The notes: generated by a model from the letters alone, not told the origin. A DNA stretch of 64,000 bases from Collinsella sp. (GCA_019414025.1 DXMU01000007.1:1-64000); one strand, 5' to 3'; shown: positions 17,382 to 27,258, numbered from the stretch's first letter. Made by a program: numbers and translations.

Positions 17382-17861
17382 TTAGTTGGTATGTCCGCCG
17401 CCCGCCGTCATCTGAGCCGCATGCTCCAGCTGGTCTGTTATGGCCTCCCAGCTTTCGCGGGCGGCCTTCGTAGAACCGGGAAAGTTTACGACAAGTGTAT
17501 GACCTCGTTGCATGCAAATAGCGCGCGAGAGCATGGCGCGGCGCGTCTTGGTCATGGAGTAGGCACGAATTGCCTCGGCAATACCCGGCACATCGCGGTC
17601 GCAGACGGAACGCGTCGCCTCGGGCGTTACATCGCGCATCGAAAGCCCCGTGCCGCCGCAGGTGAGCACGACATTGGCGTGGCACTCATCGGCGGCTTCC
17701 ATAATGGCATCACCGATCTCGCTGACGTCGTCGCGCACGACCACATGTGAGGCGACCGTCCAGCCCTGTGCCTCGATAAGTTCCTCGAGTGCGGCTCCGG
17801 CCTCATCCTGCAAAAGATCGCGTGTGTCCGAGCACGTCACGATCGATATCTTCAGCTCCAT
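17382..17861 (-). CDS. Molybdenum cofactor biosynthesis protein (MogA/MoaB family)
   Basis: The 159-residue single-domain protein has the MoCF_biosynth fold, with VLTCGGTGLSMRDVTPEAT at about residues 65-83, the molybdopterin-binding signature. Such proteins adenylylate molybdopterin before Mo insertion by MoeA. The start at 17861 follows AGGGGGAATGCT. It lies 11 nt after moeA on the same strand, so the two are co-transcribed. MogA and MoaB cannot be separated here. Confidence 0.88.
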   Translation of the reverse strand: MELKISIVTCSDTRDLLQDEAGAALEELIEAQGWTVASHVVVRDDVSEIGDAIMEAADECHANVVLTCGGTGLSMRDVTPEATRSVCDRDVPGIAEAIRAYSMTKTRRAMLSRAICMQRGHTLVVNFPGSTKAARESWEAITDQLEHAAQMTAGGGHTN

Positions 17862-17871
17862 AGCATTCCCC

Positions 17872-19134
17872 CTACAACACGGCGCCCTCGGGCAGGTCGA
17901 CGCGAACAACGTCCACGGCATCTCCCGCCTTGAGCTCGCACGGTCCTTCGTCAATACGCAGCAGGCAGTTCGCACGCTGCATAGTTCCAAGCAGCGCCGA
18001 ATTCTGTGTCTTAGCCTCGGTCACCAACAACTCACCGGTCTCGGGGTCGCGCAAAACCGTGGCGCGATCGAAGAAGCGGCGATGCTGTCGCTTTTTCACG
18101 CCGTGCGTGAGCGTCGCCTGCTGCACGGGACGCGCAACCTCGGCAAAACCGCGCATCTTGCGAATCGCCGGACGGGCAAGCATCTCAAAGCCCACATACG
18201 CCGCGGCCGGGTTGCCCGAAAGCCCCAGGTAGGGCTTGCCCCCGAGCAAGCCAAACGTGATGGCCTTGCCCGGACGCATCGAGATGCGATCGAACAGCAC
18301 CTCGCCCTCGCGCTTAACCAGCGCCGTCACATAGTCGTAATCGCCCGCAGAGGCGCCGCCGCTCGTAATGACAAAGTCGCACTCCTGCACGGCACGATGA
18401 ACCAGCTCGGCAATCGCCTGCTCATCATCGGGCGCAATGCCGTAGAACACGGGCTCGGCACCGGTATCGAGCGCCTCGGCCATCAACGCCGAGGAGTTGG
18501 AATCACGAATCTGCCCACGCGCCGGCACGTTACTCGGTGCGACCAGCTCCGTGCCCAGCGAGATGATGCCCACACGCGGGGCGGCGTGCACCTTCACGCG
18601 AGCGTATCCGGCGCTCGCCAGCAGACCCGCGCCCGCCGGAGCCACGACCTCGCCAGCGTGCATCACAACATCGCCGGCATGGGCCTCCTCGGCGGCAGAG
18701 CGAACGTTCTCCCCCACCTTGGCCGGCGCCGAGAAGCGAACGTGCGAGCCCTCGTTGCCGTCACCATCGAGCACGTCGACGATCTCGTACTTCACCACGG
18801 CATCGGCGCCTTCGGGCACCGGCGCGCCTGTCATGATGCGGACCGTCTCACCCGGGCCAAGAGCGCCCTCAAACACATGGCCCGCGGCCTCGTGTCCGAT
18901 AACGTCGAGCGTCACCGGCGCCTCGCCAGATGCCTGCGCCAAATCCGCCGAGCGCACGGCATATCCGTCCATAGCGCTGTTGGCAAACGGCGAGATGTCG
19001 ATATCGGCCACCGCGTCCTCGGCCAAGGGAAAACCAGCCGCCTGCCACACGGGAATCTCGACGAGATCGGTCGGAGCAACGTGCGACAAAACAATCGACT
19101 GCGCGTCCTCCAGCGGAATGAGTTTCTCTGCCAT
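17872..19134 (-). CDS. moeA: Molybdopterin molybdenumtransferase MoeA
   Basis: MoeA inserts molybdate into adenylylated molybdopterin. The 420-residue protein has the MoeA order: N-terminal domain with FANSAMDGYAVRSADL, the domain with GTELV, then ITSGGASAGDYD and LSGNPAAAYVGFE, and a C-terminal beta domain. ATG 19134 follows AAGAGGTG. It is the first gene of a moeA-mog pair beside modABC. Confidence 0.93.
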   Translation of the reverse strand: MAEKLIPLEDAQSIVLSHVAPTDLVEIPVWQAAGFPLAEDAVADIDISPFANSAMDGYAVRSADLAQASGEAPVTLDVIGHEAAGHVFEGALGPGETVRIMTGAPVPEGADAVVKYEIVDVLDGDGNEGSHVRFSAPAKVGENVRSAAEEAHAGDVVMHAGEVVAPAGAGLLASAGYARVKVHAAPRVGIISLGTELVAPSNVPARGQIRDSNSSALMAEALDTGAEPVFYGIAPDDEQAIAELVHRAVQECDFVITSGGASAGDYDYVTALVKREGEVLFDRISMRPGKAITFGLLGGKPYLGLSGNPAAAYVGFEMLARPAIRKMRGFAEVARPVQQATLTHGVKKRQHRRFFDRATVLRDPETGELLVTEAKTQNSALLGTMQRANCLLRIDEGPCELKAGDAVDVVRVDLPEGAVL

Positions 19135-19345
19135 ATGCACCTCTTAATGCCACGGCGCACAACAGGGGCGCCGATTCTTTATGCTTGTCTCAGTATAATC
19201 CCCCGACGCACGACCGCGACTCGGCCTGTACCCGCAAATACACCTGTCGGTTGCAGGCCGCGAAACAGAATGGAAACCAACCCACCGGCTCGTCGCGTTT
19301 ACCGCGTTTTATAATTGCTTGCGTTGCAACCTAAAAGAGGAACGT

Positions 19346-20755
19346 ATGGCTCATAACGACAAACCCGAAAGCGCAAACAAAGCGCAGGATCATTCCCAGC
19401 CGCTCGACGACGGCGGCTTTTTCTCCCTGAACGACGTCATCATGGCAGGCAGGCATCAGCTCACCCGCTCCGAGCATCTCCTGGCTGCCGACACGCGCCG
19501 CAACGTCCGCAACCTACTCGCGAGCGCCAAGTTGCTCGTACTCGTCGTCACCGTCTCGCTCGCCATGGGCGTTGCCGCTTGGGCGTTTTTGGCCTCGTTG
19601 AATATCGCGACCGACTATCGCGAGCACCATGCGTGGATTTACGCGCTGCTTCCCGTTGTGGGCGTTGCCACCGCATGGGTGTACAAAAACCACGGTCTTG
19701 CCGCCAAACGCGGTAACAACCTGGTCATCGACTCCGCTCTGGGTACACGCCTCATCCATATGCGCATGGCCGTCCTCACCTTCGTCTGCTCCACGCTCAC
19801 GCACCTAACGGGCGGATCTGCCGGTCGCGAGGGGGCCGCGGTGCAGATTGGCGGCACCATCGCCAGCAACATCTCGAACCTCGCCCACCTCAAAAAACAT
19901 GACCACCACGACCTCATGCTCGCCGGCATCTCGTCGGCCTTTGGCGCCGTATTCGGCTCGCCCCTTGCTGGAGCTTTCTTTGGCATGGAGATGTGCTTTA
20001 TCGGCAAGATCGACTACACCGCGGGCATCTACTGCCTGGTCGCCTCGTTTACCGGCTACTTTACGTCACTTGCCTTGGGAACCGAGTACGAGGCGAATGT
20101 CATCGCCAGCGTTCCCAACATGACACCGCGGACGGTTGTCATCGTTGTTATCAGCGCAATTATCTTCGGTCTGACGGCACGCCTCTTTGCCTGGTCGGTT
20201 CGAACCGTCAAAAGCCTTTACGGTCGCTTTATCACCAATTACCTTACTCGCGCACTCGTGGTTTTGGCCGCCTATGCCCTCCTTGACGCCTGGGACTACG
20301 CCGGCCTTTCCACGTGGCTTTCCGGCGCCGGATTTGCAGGCAACACCACCCTGGCGGACGCAGCCATCAAGTTGGTCGTCACAGCGCTTACCCTGGGCGC
20401 GGGCTTCCAAGGCGGCGAGGTCACGCCCCTGTTTGGCATCGGTGCGGCACTCGGTGGCTGGATCGGTTGCCTTACCGGGCTTGACCCCAGTTTTCTGGCG
20501 GCTCTCGGCATGCTCGGCGTGTTCTGCGCCGGCCTCAACGTGCCCATCACCACCTGCATGATGGCCATCGACCTGTTCCACGGCACGGCCGCCGGGTTCT
20601 TTGTCATCGTGGCCTTTATCAGCTACCTAACCGGCGGACACCGCGGCGTGTACCCCGCCCAGCGCATCATCTCACCCAAGCGCCGCTCGCTTATTGTGGA
20701 TGAGGGAGGTACGGTAGCGGATGCTATCGAGCGCCACAACGACCTGATAGAGTAG
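19346..20755 (+). CDS. ClC family chloride channel or Cl-/H+ antiporter
   Basis: The 469-residue membrane protein of the ClC/EriC family has the conserved ion-path segments GGSAGREGAAVQIGG (about residues 158-172), GSPLAGAFFGME and GAGFQGGEVTPLFGIG. There are about ten or more hydrophobic helices. An ion selectivity switch to fluoride is not evident. ATG 19346 follows AGAGGAACGT. A TATAAT at 19310-19315 is a reasonable -10 box, but the -35 is weak. It is divergent from moeA. Confidence 0.88.
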   Translation: MAHNDKPESANKAQDHSQPLDDGGFFSLNDVIMAGRHQLTRSEHLLAADTRRNVRNLLASAKLLVLVVTVSLAMGVAAWAFLASLNIATDYREHHAWIYALLPVVGVATAWVYKNHGLAAKRGNNLVIDSALGTRLIHMRMAVLTFVCSTLTHLTGGSAGREGAAVQIGGTIASNISNLAHLKKHDHHDLMLAGISSAFGAVFGSPLAGAFFGMEMCFIGKIDYTAGIYCLVASFTGYFTSLALGTEYEANVIASVPNMTPRTVVIVVISAIIFGLTARLFAWSVRTVKSLYGRFITNYLTRALVVLAAYALLDAWDYAGLSTWLSGAGFAGNTTLADAAIKLVVTALTLGAGFQGGEVTPLFGIGAALGGWIGCLTGLDPSFLAALGMLGVFCAGLNVPITTCMMAIDLFHGTAAGFFVIVAFISYLTGGHRGVYPAQRIISPKRRSLIVDEGGTVADAIERHNDLIE

Positions 20756-20841
20756 ATGTAATAATCGCCGTGCAGCCACAATCGGGGCTAATTCGACCTG
20801 AGCGCGACCGCACTGTCATGTCACACGCCGGGAGTCGCCCC

Positions 20842-21804
20842 ATGCACGCAACTGATTTTGGTCGCACGCTCATCATCGCCAACCCAGCCGCCCAGTCGGG
20901 TGCGGCACGCGAAGTTGCCGAGCGCCTGCAACGCTTTTTGGACATGACTGCACGCGCATCCCAGTTTGACCTGGTGTTGACCGAGCGTATGGGACACGCC
21001 AAGGAGCTGGCCGCACAGGCTCAGGGCTATCGCACCGTTATCGCACTCGGCGGCGACGGCGTGATTCACGAGGTCGTCAACGGGCTTATGACGCAAAAGG
21101 AGGACGCCCGCCCCGCTCTTGCCGTCCTGCCCGTGGGCTCCGGCAACGATTATGCCCAGACGCTCGGCATCGACGATTTCTCCGGCAAGGATTATGGCGC
21201 GCTGCTCACCTGCGAGCTGCAGCGTCAGGACATCGGGCGCATTCGCTCGTGGAGCCCTGCGAGCGGCAGCGGCGAGGCTACCGTTGAGTACTACGACCAG
21301 ACGCTTTCGGTCGGCATCGATGCCGCCATCGGCCTGGGCACCACCGAGCTGCGCAAAAAGACCGGCTTGACGGGCGCGCCGCTCTACACCCTTTCGGGAC
21401 TTGAGCAGTTTGGCCTGCGCTACCGCAACTACCCCATGACAGTCAGCTTTGACGGCGCGCCCGCCGAGCGCGTGAGGGCGATCATCATGGCGATTCAGCT
21501 TGGTCCTACCTATGGCTCGGGCTATCGCATCTGCCCCGATGCCGACCCCTGCGACGGCATGCTCGACGTCTGCTACGCCTGCGGCCCCGTCCCTCGCGCG
21601 GTAGCCCTGCCTATGTTCCTTTCGGCCAAGGACGGCCACCATACCAAGTTGCCACCGGTTCGCATGCGCCGCTGCCGCCATGCCGAGCTAACTTTTGAGG
21701 AGCCCGACTACCCCATCCAGGCCGACGGCGAGCCCGTTGACGCCTCGCGCATCGAGGTCGACGTCCTCGGCAGCGCCCTCCAAGTTTGGCACCCTACCCG
21801 CTAG
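20842..21804 (+). CDS. Diacylglycerol kinase family lipid kinase (DagK/YegS-like)
   Basis: The 320-residue protein has the DAGK catalytic signature LGGDGVIHEVVNGLM (GGDG nucleotide motif) and LPVGSGNDYAQTLG. A C-terminal beta-rich domain ends in VLGSALQVWHP. These soluble kinases phosphorylate diacylglycerol or related lipids. I start at 20842, preceded by GGGAG; two earlier in-frame ATGs lack a site. It follows the ClC gene by 86 nt on the same strand. Confidence 0.88.
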   Translation: MHATDFGRTLIIANPAAQSGAAREVAERLQRFLDMTARASQFDLVLTERMGHAKELAAQAQGYRTVIALGGDGVIHEVVNGLMTQKEDARPALAVLPVGSGNDYAQTLGIDDFSGKDYGALLTCELQRQDIGRIRSWSPASGSGEATVEYYDQTLSVGIDAAIGLGTTELRKKTGLTGAPLYTLSGLEQFGLRYRNYPMTVSFDGAPAERVRAIIMAIQLGPTYGSGYRICPDADPCDGMLDVCYACGPVPRAVALPMFLSAKDGHHTKLPPVRMRRCRHAELTFEEPDYPIQADGEPVDASRIEVDVLGSALQVWHPTR

Positions 21805-21825
21805 CAAGGCCAGTGGAACAAACGA

Positions 21826-22206
21826 CTACTCGTCGCTGCCCGGCTTGCGTCGGTTGGCCTTTTTAATGGCATTGAAGTGCTTGTCATTGAGTCTGCGCTG
21901 ACGAGAGCGCTGGGGCACCTTGGTCTTTACACGTCGACGCGGTGGACGTCCGCGTCGCTCGAGCTCGGCGTGCAGCTTGCGCAGGCAGCTCGCGCGATTT
22001 TGGAACTGGCTGCGGCTCTCGCGCGCCGTCACGGTAATCCCTGTGGGCACGTGCTTCATGCGCACCGCCGAGTCCGTCGTGTTCACGCCTTGTCCGCCCG
22101 GACCCGTCGCGCGAAACACCTGTACCTCGCAATCGCGCGCCAACTCTTCGGCCGCCATCGCGGCATAGCGCGCATACTCGCACCATCCCATCTTGTTCTC
22201 ATCCAT
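21826..22206 (-). CDS. Peptide chain release factor-like protein with GGQ motif
   Basis: The 126-residue protein consists of the RF-1 catalytic domain only, with [20 protein letters not shown] (GGQ at about residues 42-44) and a basic C-terminal tail ([16 protein letters not shown], then NRRKPG). It lacks the codon-recognition domain, like ArfB/YaeJ proteins that release stalled ribosomes. However, the [12 protein letters not shown] stretch is closer to ordinary RF-1/2. Start 22206 follows GGGGAGGT. It converges on the lipid kinase gene. Confidence 0.85.
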   Translation of the reverse strand: MDENKMGWCEYARYAAMAAEELARDCEVQVFRATGPGGQGVNTTDSAVRMKHVPTGITVTARESRSQFQNRASCLRKLHAELERRGRPPRRRVKTKVPQRSRQRRLNDKHFNAIKKANRRKPGSDE

Positions 22207-22232
22207 ATCAATACCTCCCCTCATACAAAAAA

Positions 22233-22263
22233 ATGTGACAAAGGGACAGTCCCTTTGTCACAT
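22233..22263. repeat. Near-perfect palindrome with GGGACAGTCCC core
   Basis: Fourteen base pairs (ATGTGACAAAGGGA and its complement) surround CAG. It lies between xpt and the release-factor-like gene. On the minus strand it is followed by TTTTTTTG, so it probably terminates xpt. Sequences of this kind resemble REP elements mobilised by RAYT transposases; none is encoded here. Confidence 0.75.
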
Positions 22264-22290
22264 CGCATACCAATCGCTTGTGTTGCGCGC

Positions 22291-22869
22291 TTAGGCGAAG
22301 GTGATCTCGCCGGTCTCGCAGTCCATATCGGCGATACGGGCCAGGCTCTCAACGCGGAAGCCACGCTCGCGGAGCTTATCGCCACCGCCCTGGAAGCCCT
22401 TCTCCACCGCAATGCCAATGCCGGATACCTCGGCACCCGCAGCCTCGCAGATCTTGATAAGACCCTCGAGCGCGCAGCCGTTGGCCAAGAAGTCGTCGAT
22501 AATCAGGACCTTGTCGCCCTCGGACAGGAAGCGCTTGCCCACGATGACCGGATACTCCTTCTGCTTGGTAAAGGAGTAGATGGTCGTAGCATACTGCTCG
22601 CCGTCGAGGTTGATGGACTGTGCCTTCTTGGCAAAGACAACCGGCACGCCACCAAAATGCTGGGCTGCGATGCAAGCCATACCAATGCCCGAAGCCTCGA
22701 TCGTCAGAATCTTGTTGATCTCGACATCCTTGAACAGACGGGCCCACTCAGCGCCCATGTGGTCGAACAGCTCAACGTCGCACTGGTGGTTGAGGAAGGC
22801 ATCAACCTTAAGGACGTTACCGGCCTTTACGATGCCGTCATGGCGAATACGATCCTCAAGCTCCTGCAT
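22291..22869 (-). CDS. xpt: Xanthine phosphoribosyltransferase
   Basis: The 192-residue type I phosphoribosyltransferase salvages xanthine to XMP. It has the PRPP-binding motif [14 protein letters not shown] (about residues 121-134) and the Xpt-specific N-terminus with [12 protein letters not shown] and EASGIGMA. Start 22869 follows GAAGGGG. I see no purine riboswitch upstream. Confidence 0.93.
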   Translation of the reverse strand: MQELEDRIRHDGIVKAGNVLKVDAFLNHQCDVELFDHMGAEWARLFKDVEINKILTIEASGIGMACIAAQHFGGVPVVFAKKAQSINLDGEQYATTIYSFTKQKEYPVIVGKRFLSEGDKVLIIDDFLANGCALEGLIKICEAAGAEVSGIGIAVEKGFQGGGDKLRERGFRVESLARIADMDCETGEITFA

Positions 22870-23026
22870 GGCGCAACCCCTTCTCGCGGCAACGATGCCG
22901 CGCGATTAATAAACGTTGTTCGATAGTCTACCACGGACCGACCCCCGCCCGCCCCACAAGCCGCATCGCACCACAAACCGGTCTTTTTGGGACGGCGCGA
23001 ATCGTGGCAGACAGTCTCTCAACACA

Positions 23027-24331
23027 CTAATGGCGGGCGCGCATCCTCACCAAACGCACCATGGCGAGCGCAAAACCCACAGCGGCCACAGCCATGAGCA
23101 CATAGAACACCGAGCGAAAGCCGAACAGGAACACATCCGGACGGCCTGCAACGAAACTGGTCACGGACTCGCCCATCGCCACGCTCATCTGCCCATACAG
23201 GATATGCGATGCCGCTGTAATGCCCACTGCCATACCCGCATAGCGCGCCAGGCTACCCAGGCTGCCCGCAAAGCCGAGCGCTTCGCGCGGAGCCGAGCCC
23301 ATATACAGCGAGTTATTGGGGCTCTGGAAAATCGACGTACCGCACGACATAAACGCGACGCAACACACGATCACAGGGATGGAAGAGTGCTCGTCGAGCG
23401 TGCTTACCGCAAAAAGACCGCATACGTACACGCCTAGGCCGACCGCCGTGGGGCCCTCGCAGCCAACACGGTCCGAAACCGTACCCGAAAGCGGGCCGAT
23501 AAAGGCATTCACCATCGGCAGCGCCAAAAAGAGCAATCCGGAAATGTCGGAACCAAAGCCGTGGGCGTCCTGAAAATAGAACGGCAGGATAAACTCTGAT
23601 GCGCCAATACCAACGAACACGATGAGCATGCAGGCAAGATTGATGGTGAAGGCCGAATTTGCAAAGCAGCGACGCGCGGCCTCCGCCAGCGACATGGGGC
23701 GCTCGCCGGCCTCCGGCTTAACATGCGGCAGCGTGTAGAGCCCCACGATAAACGAGATGACGCCAATGGGCAGGTTGATGAGGAAGATGCTCTCCCAGGG
23801 AAAGCTTGCCACCAGCATGCCGCCGAGCACGGGGCCACACATCATGCCGAGGGCCACAAAGGTCGCGAGAATACCCATGGCACGGCCTCGTTCGCGCGCC
23901 GGAAACGACTCGGTGATGATACCCATGTTGTTGGCCATGGCCGCTGCGCAGCCGACGCCCTGCACAATGCGTGCCAGAATAAGAACTTCGAGCGAACTCG
24001 AAAGGCCGCAAAGCAGCGAGCCAGCCGTAAAAACGATTACGCCCAGCTGGAATACGCCCACCTTGCCGCGCACGTCGCCCAAGCGGCCAAACGGCAGCAT
24101 AGCCACGCATGTCGCAAGCAGGTACACCGAGCTCACCAGCTGGATGCGGTCGAGGCCCACGCCCAGCTCCTTTTGCATCACGGGCAACGCCACGGTCACG
24201 ACGGTCGAATCCAGACACGACATAAACGTCATGATGAGCACGGTAAACAGAATCGCCCATTTGTTCTTGCCATGGGTGTCGCCCTCAAGGGCAATGTGCT
24301 CGCGGCGCAGCTGCTCTGCGGTTTTCTCCAT
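23027..24331 (-). CDS. MFS transporter, DHA2-like drug efflux family
   Basis: The 434-residue membrane protein has the DHA2 pattern: motif FMSCLDSTVVTVALP in helix 1, the loop LPFGRLGDVRGKVG, and ARIVQGVGCAAAMANN. Hydrophobic segments are consistent with 12 to 14 helices. The start at 24331 follows AAAGGA. The substrate cannot be read from sequence. It follows the O-acetylhomoserine sulfhydrylase gene but is separated from it by a terminator. Confidence 0.85.
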   Translation of the reverse strand: MEKTAEQLRREHIALEGDTHGKNKWAILFTVLIMTFMSCLDSTVVTVALPVMQKELGVGLDRIQLVSSVYLLATCVAMLPFGRLGDVRGKVGVFQLGVIVFTAGSLLCGLSSSLEVLILARIVQGVGCAAAMANNMGIITESFPARERGRAMGILATFVALGMMCGPVLGGMLVASFPWESIFLINLPIGVISFIVGLYTLPHVKPEAGERPMSLAEAARRCFANSAFTINLACMLIVFVGIGASEFILPFYFQDAHGFGSDISGLLFLALPMVNAFIGPLSGTVSDRVGCEGPTAVGLGVYVCGLFAVSTLDEHSSIPVIVCCVAFMSCGTSIFQSPNNSLYMGSAPREALGFAGSLGSLARYAGMAVGITAASHILYGQMSVAMGESVTSFVAGRPDVFLFGFRSVFYVLMAVAAVGFALAMVRLVRMRARH

Positions 24332-24357
24332 ATCCATCCTTTCGAGTGGCGCAACGC

Positions 24358-24404
24358 AAAAACGGGGCCCCAATCGCCTACAAACAGTCGCGATTGGGGT
24401 CCCG
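24358..24404 (-). terminator. Intrinsic terminator after the O-acetylhomoserine sulfhydrylase gene
   Basis: On the minus strand CGGGACCCCAATCGC pairs with GCGATTGGGGCCCCG over a 12-nt loop and is followed by TTTTTG. Confidence 0.88.
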
Positions 24405-24472
24405 CCTACGGAATCGGAACGAAAGATCGCCGAAGCTTTCTGCCAGCATCGGCGCCTTATGCGAACGCTAGC

Positions 24473-25756
24473 CTAGCACTGCTCGAGTGCCTGCTCAAGG
24501 TCGGCAATCAAATCGGCCGTATCCTCGAGGCCGCACGACAGGCGCACCATATCGGCGGAGATGCCGCAGGCGATGAGCTCCTCATCGTTCATCTGGCGGT
24601 GTGTGGCATTAGCGGGATGCAGGCAGCAGGTGCGGGCGTCAGCCACATGCGTGGCGATCTGGGCAAGTTTAAGGCTCTTCATAAAGGTCTCGGCCGCCGC
24701 GCGACCACCGTTAAAGCCAAAGCTCACAACGCCGCAGGTACCGTTGGGCATGTACTTCTGAGCCATGTCATAGTACTTATCGCCCTCCAGGCCCGGATAG
24801 CTCACGAAGCGTACCTTGGGATGGCTCTGCAGGAACTTGGCAACGGCCAGGCCGTTCTCACAATGACGCGGCATGCGTACATGCAGGCTCTCGAGCGAGC
24901 TGTTCAGGAAGAAGGCCGCCTGCGGGTTCTGCATGGGACCGAGGTCGCGCATGAGCTGCGCGGTGGCCTTGGTAATGAAGGCACCTTCGCGACCGAACTT
25001 CTCGGCATACGTCACGCCGTGGTAGCTCTCGTCGGGCGTGGTGAGACCCGGGAACTTATCCGCATGGGCCATCCAGTCAAACTGGCCGTGGTCAACGATC
25101 ACGCCGCCCAGGTAGGCAGCATGTCCATCCATGTACTTGGTGGTGGAGTGCGTAACGATGTCGGCGCCCCACTCAAAGGGACGGCACATCACGGGCGTCG
25201 GGAAGGTGTTGTCGACCATCAGCGGCACGCCGTGGTCATGCGCGGCCTTGGCAAAGCGCTCAATATCGAGCACGGCAAGGGCGGGGTTGGCGATCGTCTC
25301 GCCAAAGACGAGCTTGGTATTGGGCTCAAAGGCCGCCTCGAGCTCTTCATCGGTGCAGTCGGGGGCGACGAACGTGCAGGTCACGCCCATGCGGCCCATG
25401 GTGTGGGCGAGCAGGTTATACGTACCGCCGTAAATGGCAGAGCTAGCGACCACATGATCGCCGGCACCGGCCACATTAAAAATCGCGAGGAAGTTCGCAG
25501 CCATGCCCGAGCTCGTGAGCATCGCGGCGGTGCCTCCCTCCATCTCGCAGATCTTAGCGGCAACGAGATCGCACGTGGGGTTCTGCAGGCGGCTGTAGAA
25601 GTAGCCCGACTCCTCCAGGTCAAACAGCTTGCCCATGTGCTCGGACGTGTCGTACTTCCACGTGGTGGACTGGTAGATGGGCACCTGGCGCGGCTCGGCA
25701 TCTCCCGGGTGATAGCCGCCCTGAACACATGTAGTTCCGATGGTCTGCTCGCTCAT
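24473..25756 (-). CDS. O-acetylhomoserine sulfhydrylase-like PLP enzyme (MetY family)
   Basis: The 427-residue Cys/Met-metabolism PLP enzyme contains FYSRLQNPTCD, LTSSGMAANFLA, and the PLP-lysine region VTHSTTKYMDGHA. Length and the C-terminal THVADARTCCLHPANATHRQ match O-acetylhomoserine sulfhydrylases, which make homocysteine from sulfide. Some close relatives are methionine gamma-lyases. ATG 25756 follows AAGGGAG; a TTG two codons earlier is not needed. I see no SAM riboswitch or T-box in the short leader. Confidence 0.87.
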   Translation of the reverse strand: MSEQTIGTTCVQGGYHPGDAEPRQVPIYQSTTWKYDTSEHMGKLFDLEESGYFYSRLQNPTCDLVAAKICEMEGGTAAMLTSSGMAANFLAIFNVAGAGDHVVASSAIYGGTYNLLAHTMGRMGVTCTFVAPDCTDEELEAAFEPNTKLVFGETIANPALAVLDIERFAKAAHDHGVPLMVDNTFPTPVMCRPFEWGADIVTHSTTKYMDGHAAYLGGVIVDHGQFDWMAHADKFPGLTTPDESYHGVTYAEKFGREGAFITKATAQLMRDLGPMQNPQAAFFLNSSLESLHVRMPRHCENGLAVAKFLQSHPKVRFVSYPGLEGDKYYDMAQKYMPNGTCGVVSFGFNGGRAAAETFMKSLKLAQIATHVADARTCCLHPANATHRQMNDEELIACGISADMVRLSCGLEDTADLIADLEQALEQC

Positions 25757-25844
25757 ATCCAACTCCCTTACTTGGGTTTTGTTTTTATTCGGTTCACGAT
25801 ACCGCTACCCCGCACCCCTCTCAACCCATCCCGCCGATAGGTTA

Positions 25845-25875
25845 TGGGACAAATTAATCAGGTTTATTTGTCCCA
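25845..25875. promoter_or_regulatory. Perfect 10-bp inverted repeat upstream of the metY-like gene
   Basis: TGGGACAAAT (25845-25854) and ATTTGTCCCA (25866-25875) are exact complements with an 11-nt spacer. It lies between two divergent genes, about 90 nt upstream of the metY-like start and 115 nt upstream of the other. It could be an operator or a member of the GGGACA palindrome family. Confidence 0.5.
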
Positions 25876-25990
25876 AATCTTAAGAAAGTGTTCGATGGCG
25901 AAAAACAATGAGATATGCACTGCGGTCTCGATAAGCGAATGCGCCAGCAAGGGTACCATAGGCGGGTACACCGTAATCAAGGAGACACCG

Positions 25991-26437
25991 ATGAAGCAAA
26001 TCGATACAGCCCAGCTCGACATCACCGCCTGTCAGGCTCAGGCTGCCGAGTACCACGCCCGTGGCTTTAACTGCGCCCAGGCCGTCGCCTGCACGCTCGC
26101 ACCTGCCGTCGGGCTCGACCCCCAGACCGCCTTTACCCTCACCGAGGGATTTGGCGCCGGCATGGGCGGCATGACCGAAACCTGCGGCGCCATCTCGGGC
26201 GCCGTGGCCATCATGGGCTTTGTGATGAGCGACGGCATGGAAAACCCCAAGACCAAAGGCCAGACCTACAAACTGTCGCGCGAAATCGCCAAGCGTTTTG
26301 GCGAGAAGAACACGACGACCGTCTGCGGCACGCTCAAGGGCATCGGATCGGACAAGGGTCCGCTTCGCAGCTGCCCCGGCTGCATCGACGATGCCGTCGA
26401 AATCGCCTGTGATGTACTAAAGCAGCTCGCCGAGTAA
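25991..26437 (+). CDS. C_GCAxxG_C_C family putative redox protein
   Basis: The 148-residue protein carries the cysteine pattern of this family: GFNCAQAVAC, TCGAISGAV, TTVCGTLKG, and a C-terminal RSCPGCIDDAVEIA. Such proteins are common in anaerobes and are thought to bind metal clusters or act in redox, but no reaction is established. Start 25991 follows AAGGAG; open sequence upstream has no site. It stands alone and is divergent from the metY-like gene. Confidence 0.85.
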   Translation: MKQIDTAQLDITACQAQAAEYHARGFNCAQAVACTLAPAVGLDPQTAFTLTEGFGAGMGGMTETCGAISGAVAIMGFVMSDGMENPKTKGQTYKLSREIAKRFGEKNTTTVCGTLKGIGSDKGPLRSCPGCIDDAVEIACDVLKQLAE

Positions 26438-26450
26438 ACGGCAGCACAGA

Positions 26451-26501
26451 AAAACGACGGCCGGCGCGCTTGGGATCCATCCAAAAGCACGCCGGCCGTC
26501 G
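26451..26501 (-). terminator. Intrinsic terminator after yigZ
   Basis: CGACGGCCGGCG and CGCCGGCCGTCG form a long stem with a loop. On the minus strand it is followed by TTTTTCTG. It lies between convergent genes. Confidence 0.88.
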
Positions 26502-26504
26502 CCG

Positions 26505-27143
26505 TTAGAACTCGGCAAATACGGGAGCACCGACCTCGATCTCCTCGCGCCCCGCCATAAGCTCGCGCATCCTGGCGCAAAAAGACTCCTGCTCCCCCGC
26601 CTTAAACACCAAGTGAAGTGTCACGGCATCCGCGTAATCGGTATCCGAAACCTTGGCACCCGAATCCTGCGCCAAGCGAAGCACCTGCTCATACTGCGGA
26701 TAGGCCACATGCACGTCAACAGGCACGACGCTCGTCATCTCGACGATCTGCCCGGCCTCCCGAGCCGCGGCCACCGCCGCTTGCGTCGCCGCGGTATAGG
26801 CGCGTACCAAGCCACCAGGCCCCAACAGCGTGCCACCAAAATAGCGCGTCACTACGCAGCAAACATTTTTGAGCCCCGCGCCGCGCAACACCTCGAGCGT
26901 CGGCATACCGCTCGTGCGGCTCGGCTCACCGTCATCGCTTTGACGCTCGCGTCCATCGACCAAAATCCACGCGGGAACATTGTGTCGAGCGTCGTAATGA
27001 CGTTTGCGAACGGTCTCGATAAAGGCATTCGCCTCATCCTCGGACTCAATATGGACCAGCTGGGCAATAAACCGGCTCTTGCGGTCCACAAACTCGCCCG
27101 AAGCCTCAATATTCGATTGCAGAGTAAAATAGCTGTCCAACAA
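26505..27143 (-). CDS. YigZ/IMPACT family protein
   Basis: The 212-residue protein of the UPF0029/IMPACT family has an N-terminal domain with EASGEFVDRKSRFIA, HNVPAWILVDG, SDDGEPSRTSGMP and VTRYFGGTLLGPGGLVRAY. A small ferredoxin-like C-terminal domain follows. Family members may bind nucleic acid or ribosomes; the exact role is unsettled. The only plausible start is TTG at 27143, preceded by GAGGGAC. Confidence 0.85.
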   Translation of the reverse strand: MLDSYFTLQSNIEASGEFVDRKSRFIAQLVHIESEDEANAFIETVRKRHYDARHNVPAWILVDGRERQSDDGEPSRTSGMPTLEVLRGAGLKNVCCVVTRYFGGTLLGPGGLVRAYTAATQAAVAAAREAGQIVEMTSVVPVDVHVAYPQYEQVLRLAQDSGAKVSDTDYADAVTLHLVFKAGEQESFCARMRELMAGREEIEVGAPVFAEF

Positions 27144-27258
27144 AGTCCCTCAACAGAATAAAGCGCAGCAACAAACAGCCTCAATAATACGGCAAAGACA
27201 GCACCGTTGACCTCGCCAACAAGAACGGAAACGCCAATAATACCGTCACCAACAGCGA

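Noticed and set aside
22870..23026. Purine riboswitch upstream of xpt
   Set aside because: The conserved aptamer core was not found on the minus strand.
25757..25844. SAM riboswitch or T-box upstream of the metY-like gene
   Set aside because: The leader is too short and lacks the conserved blocks.
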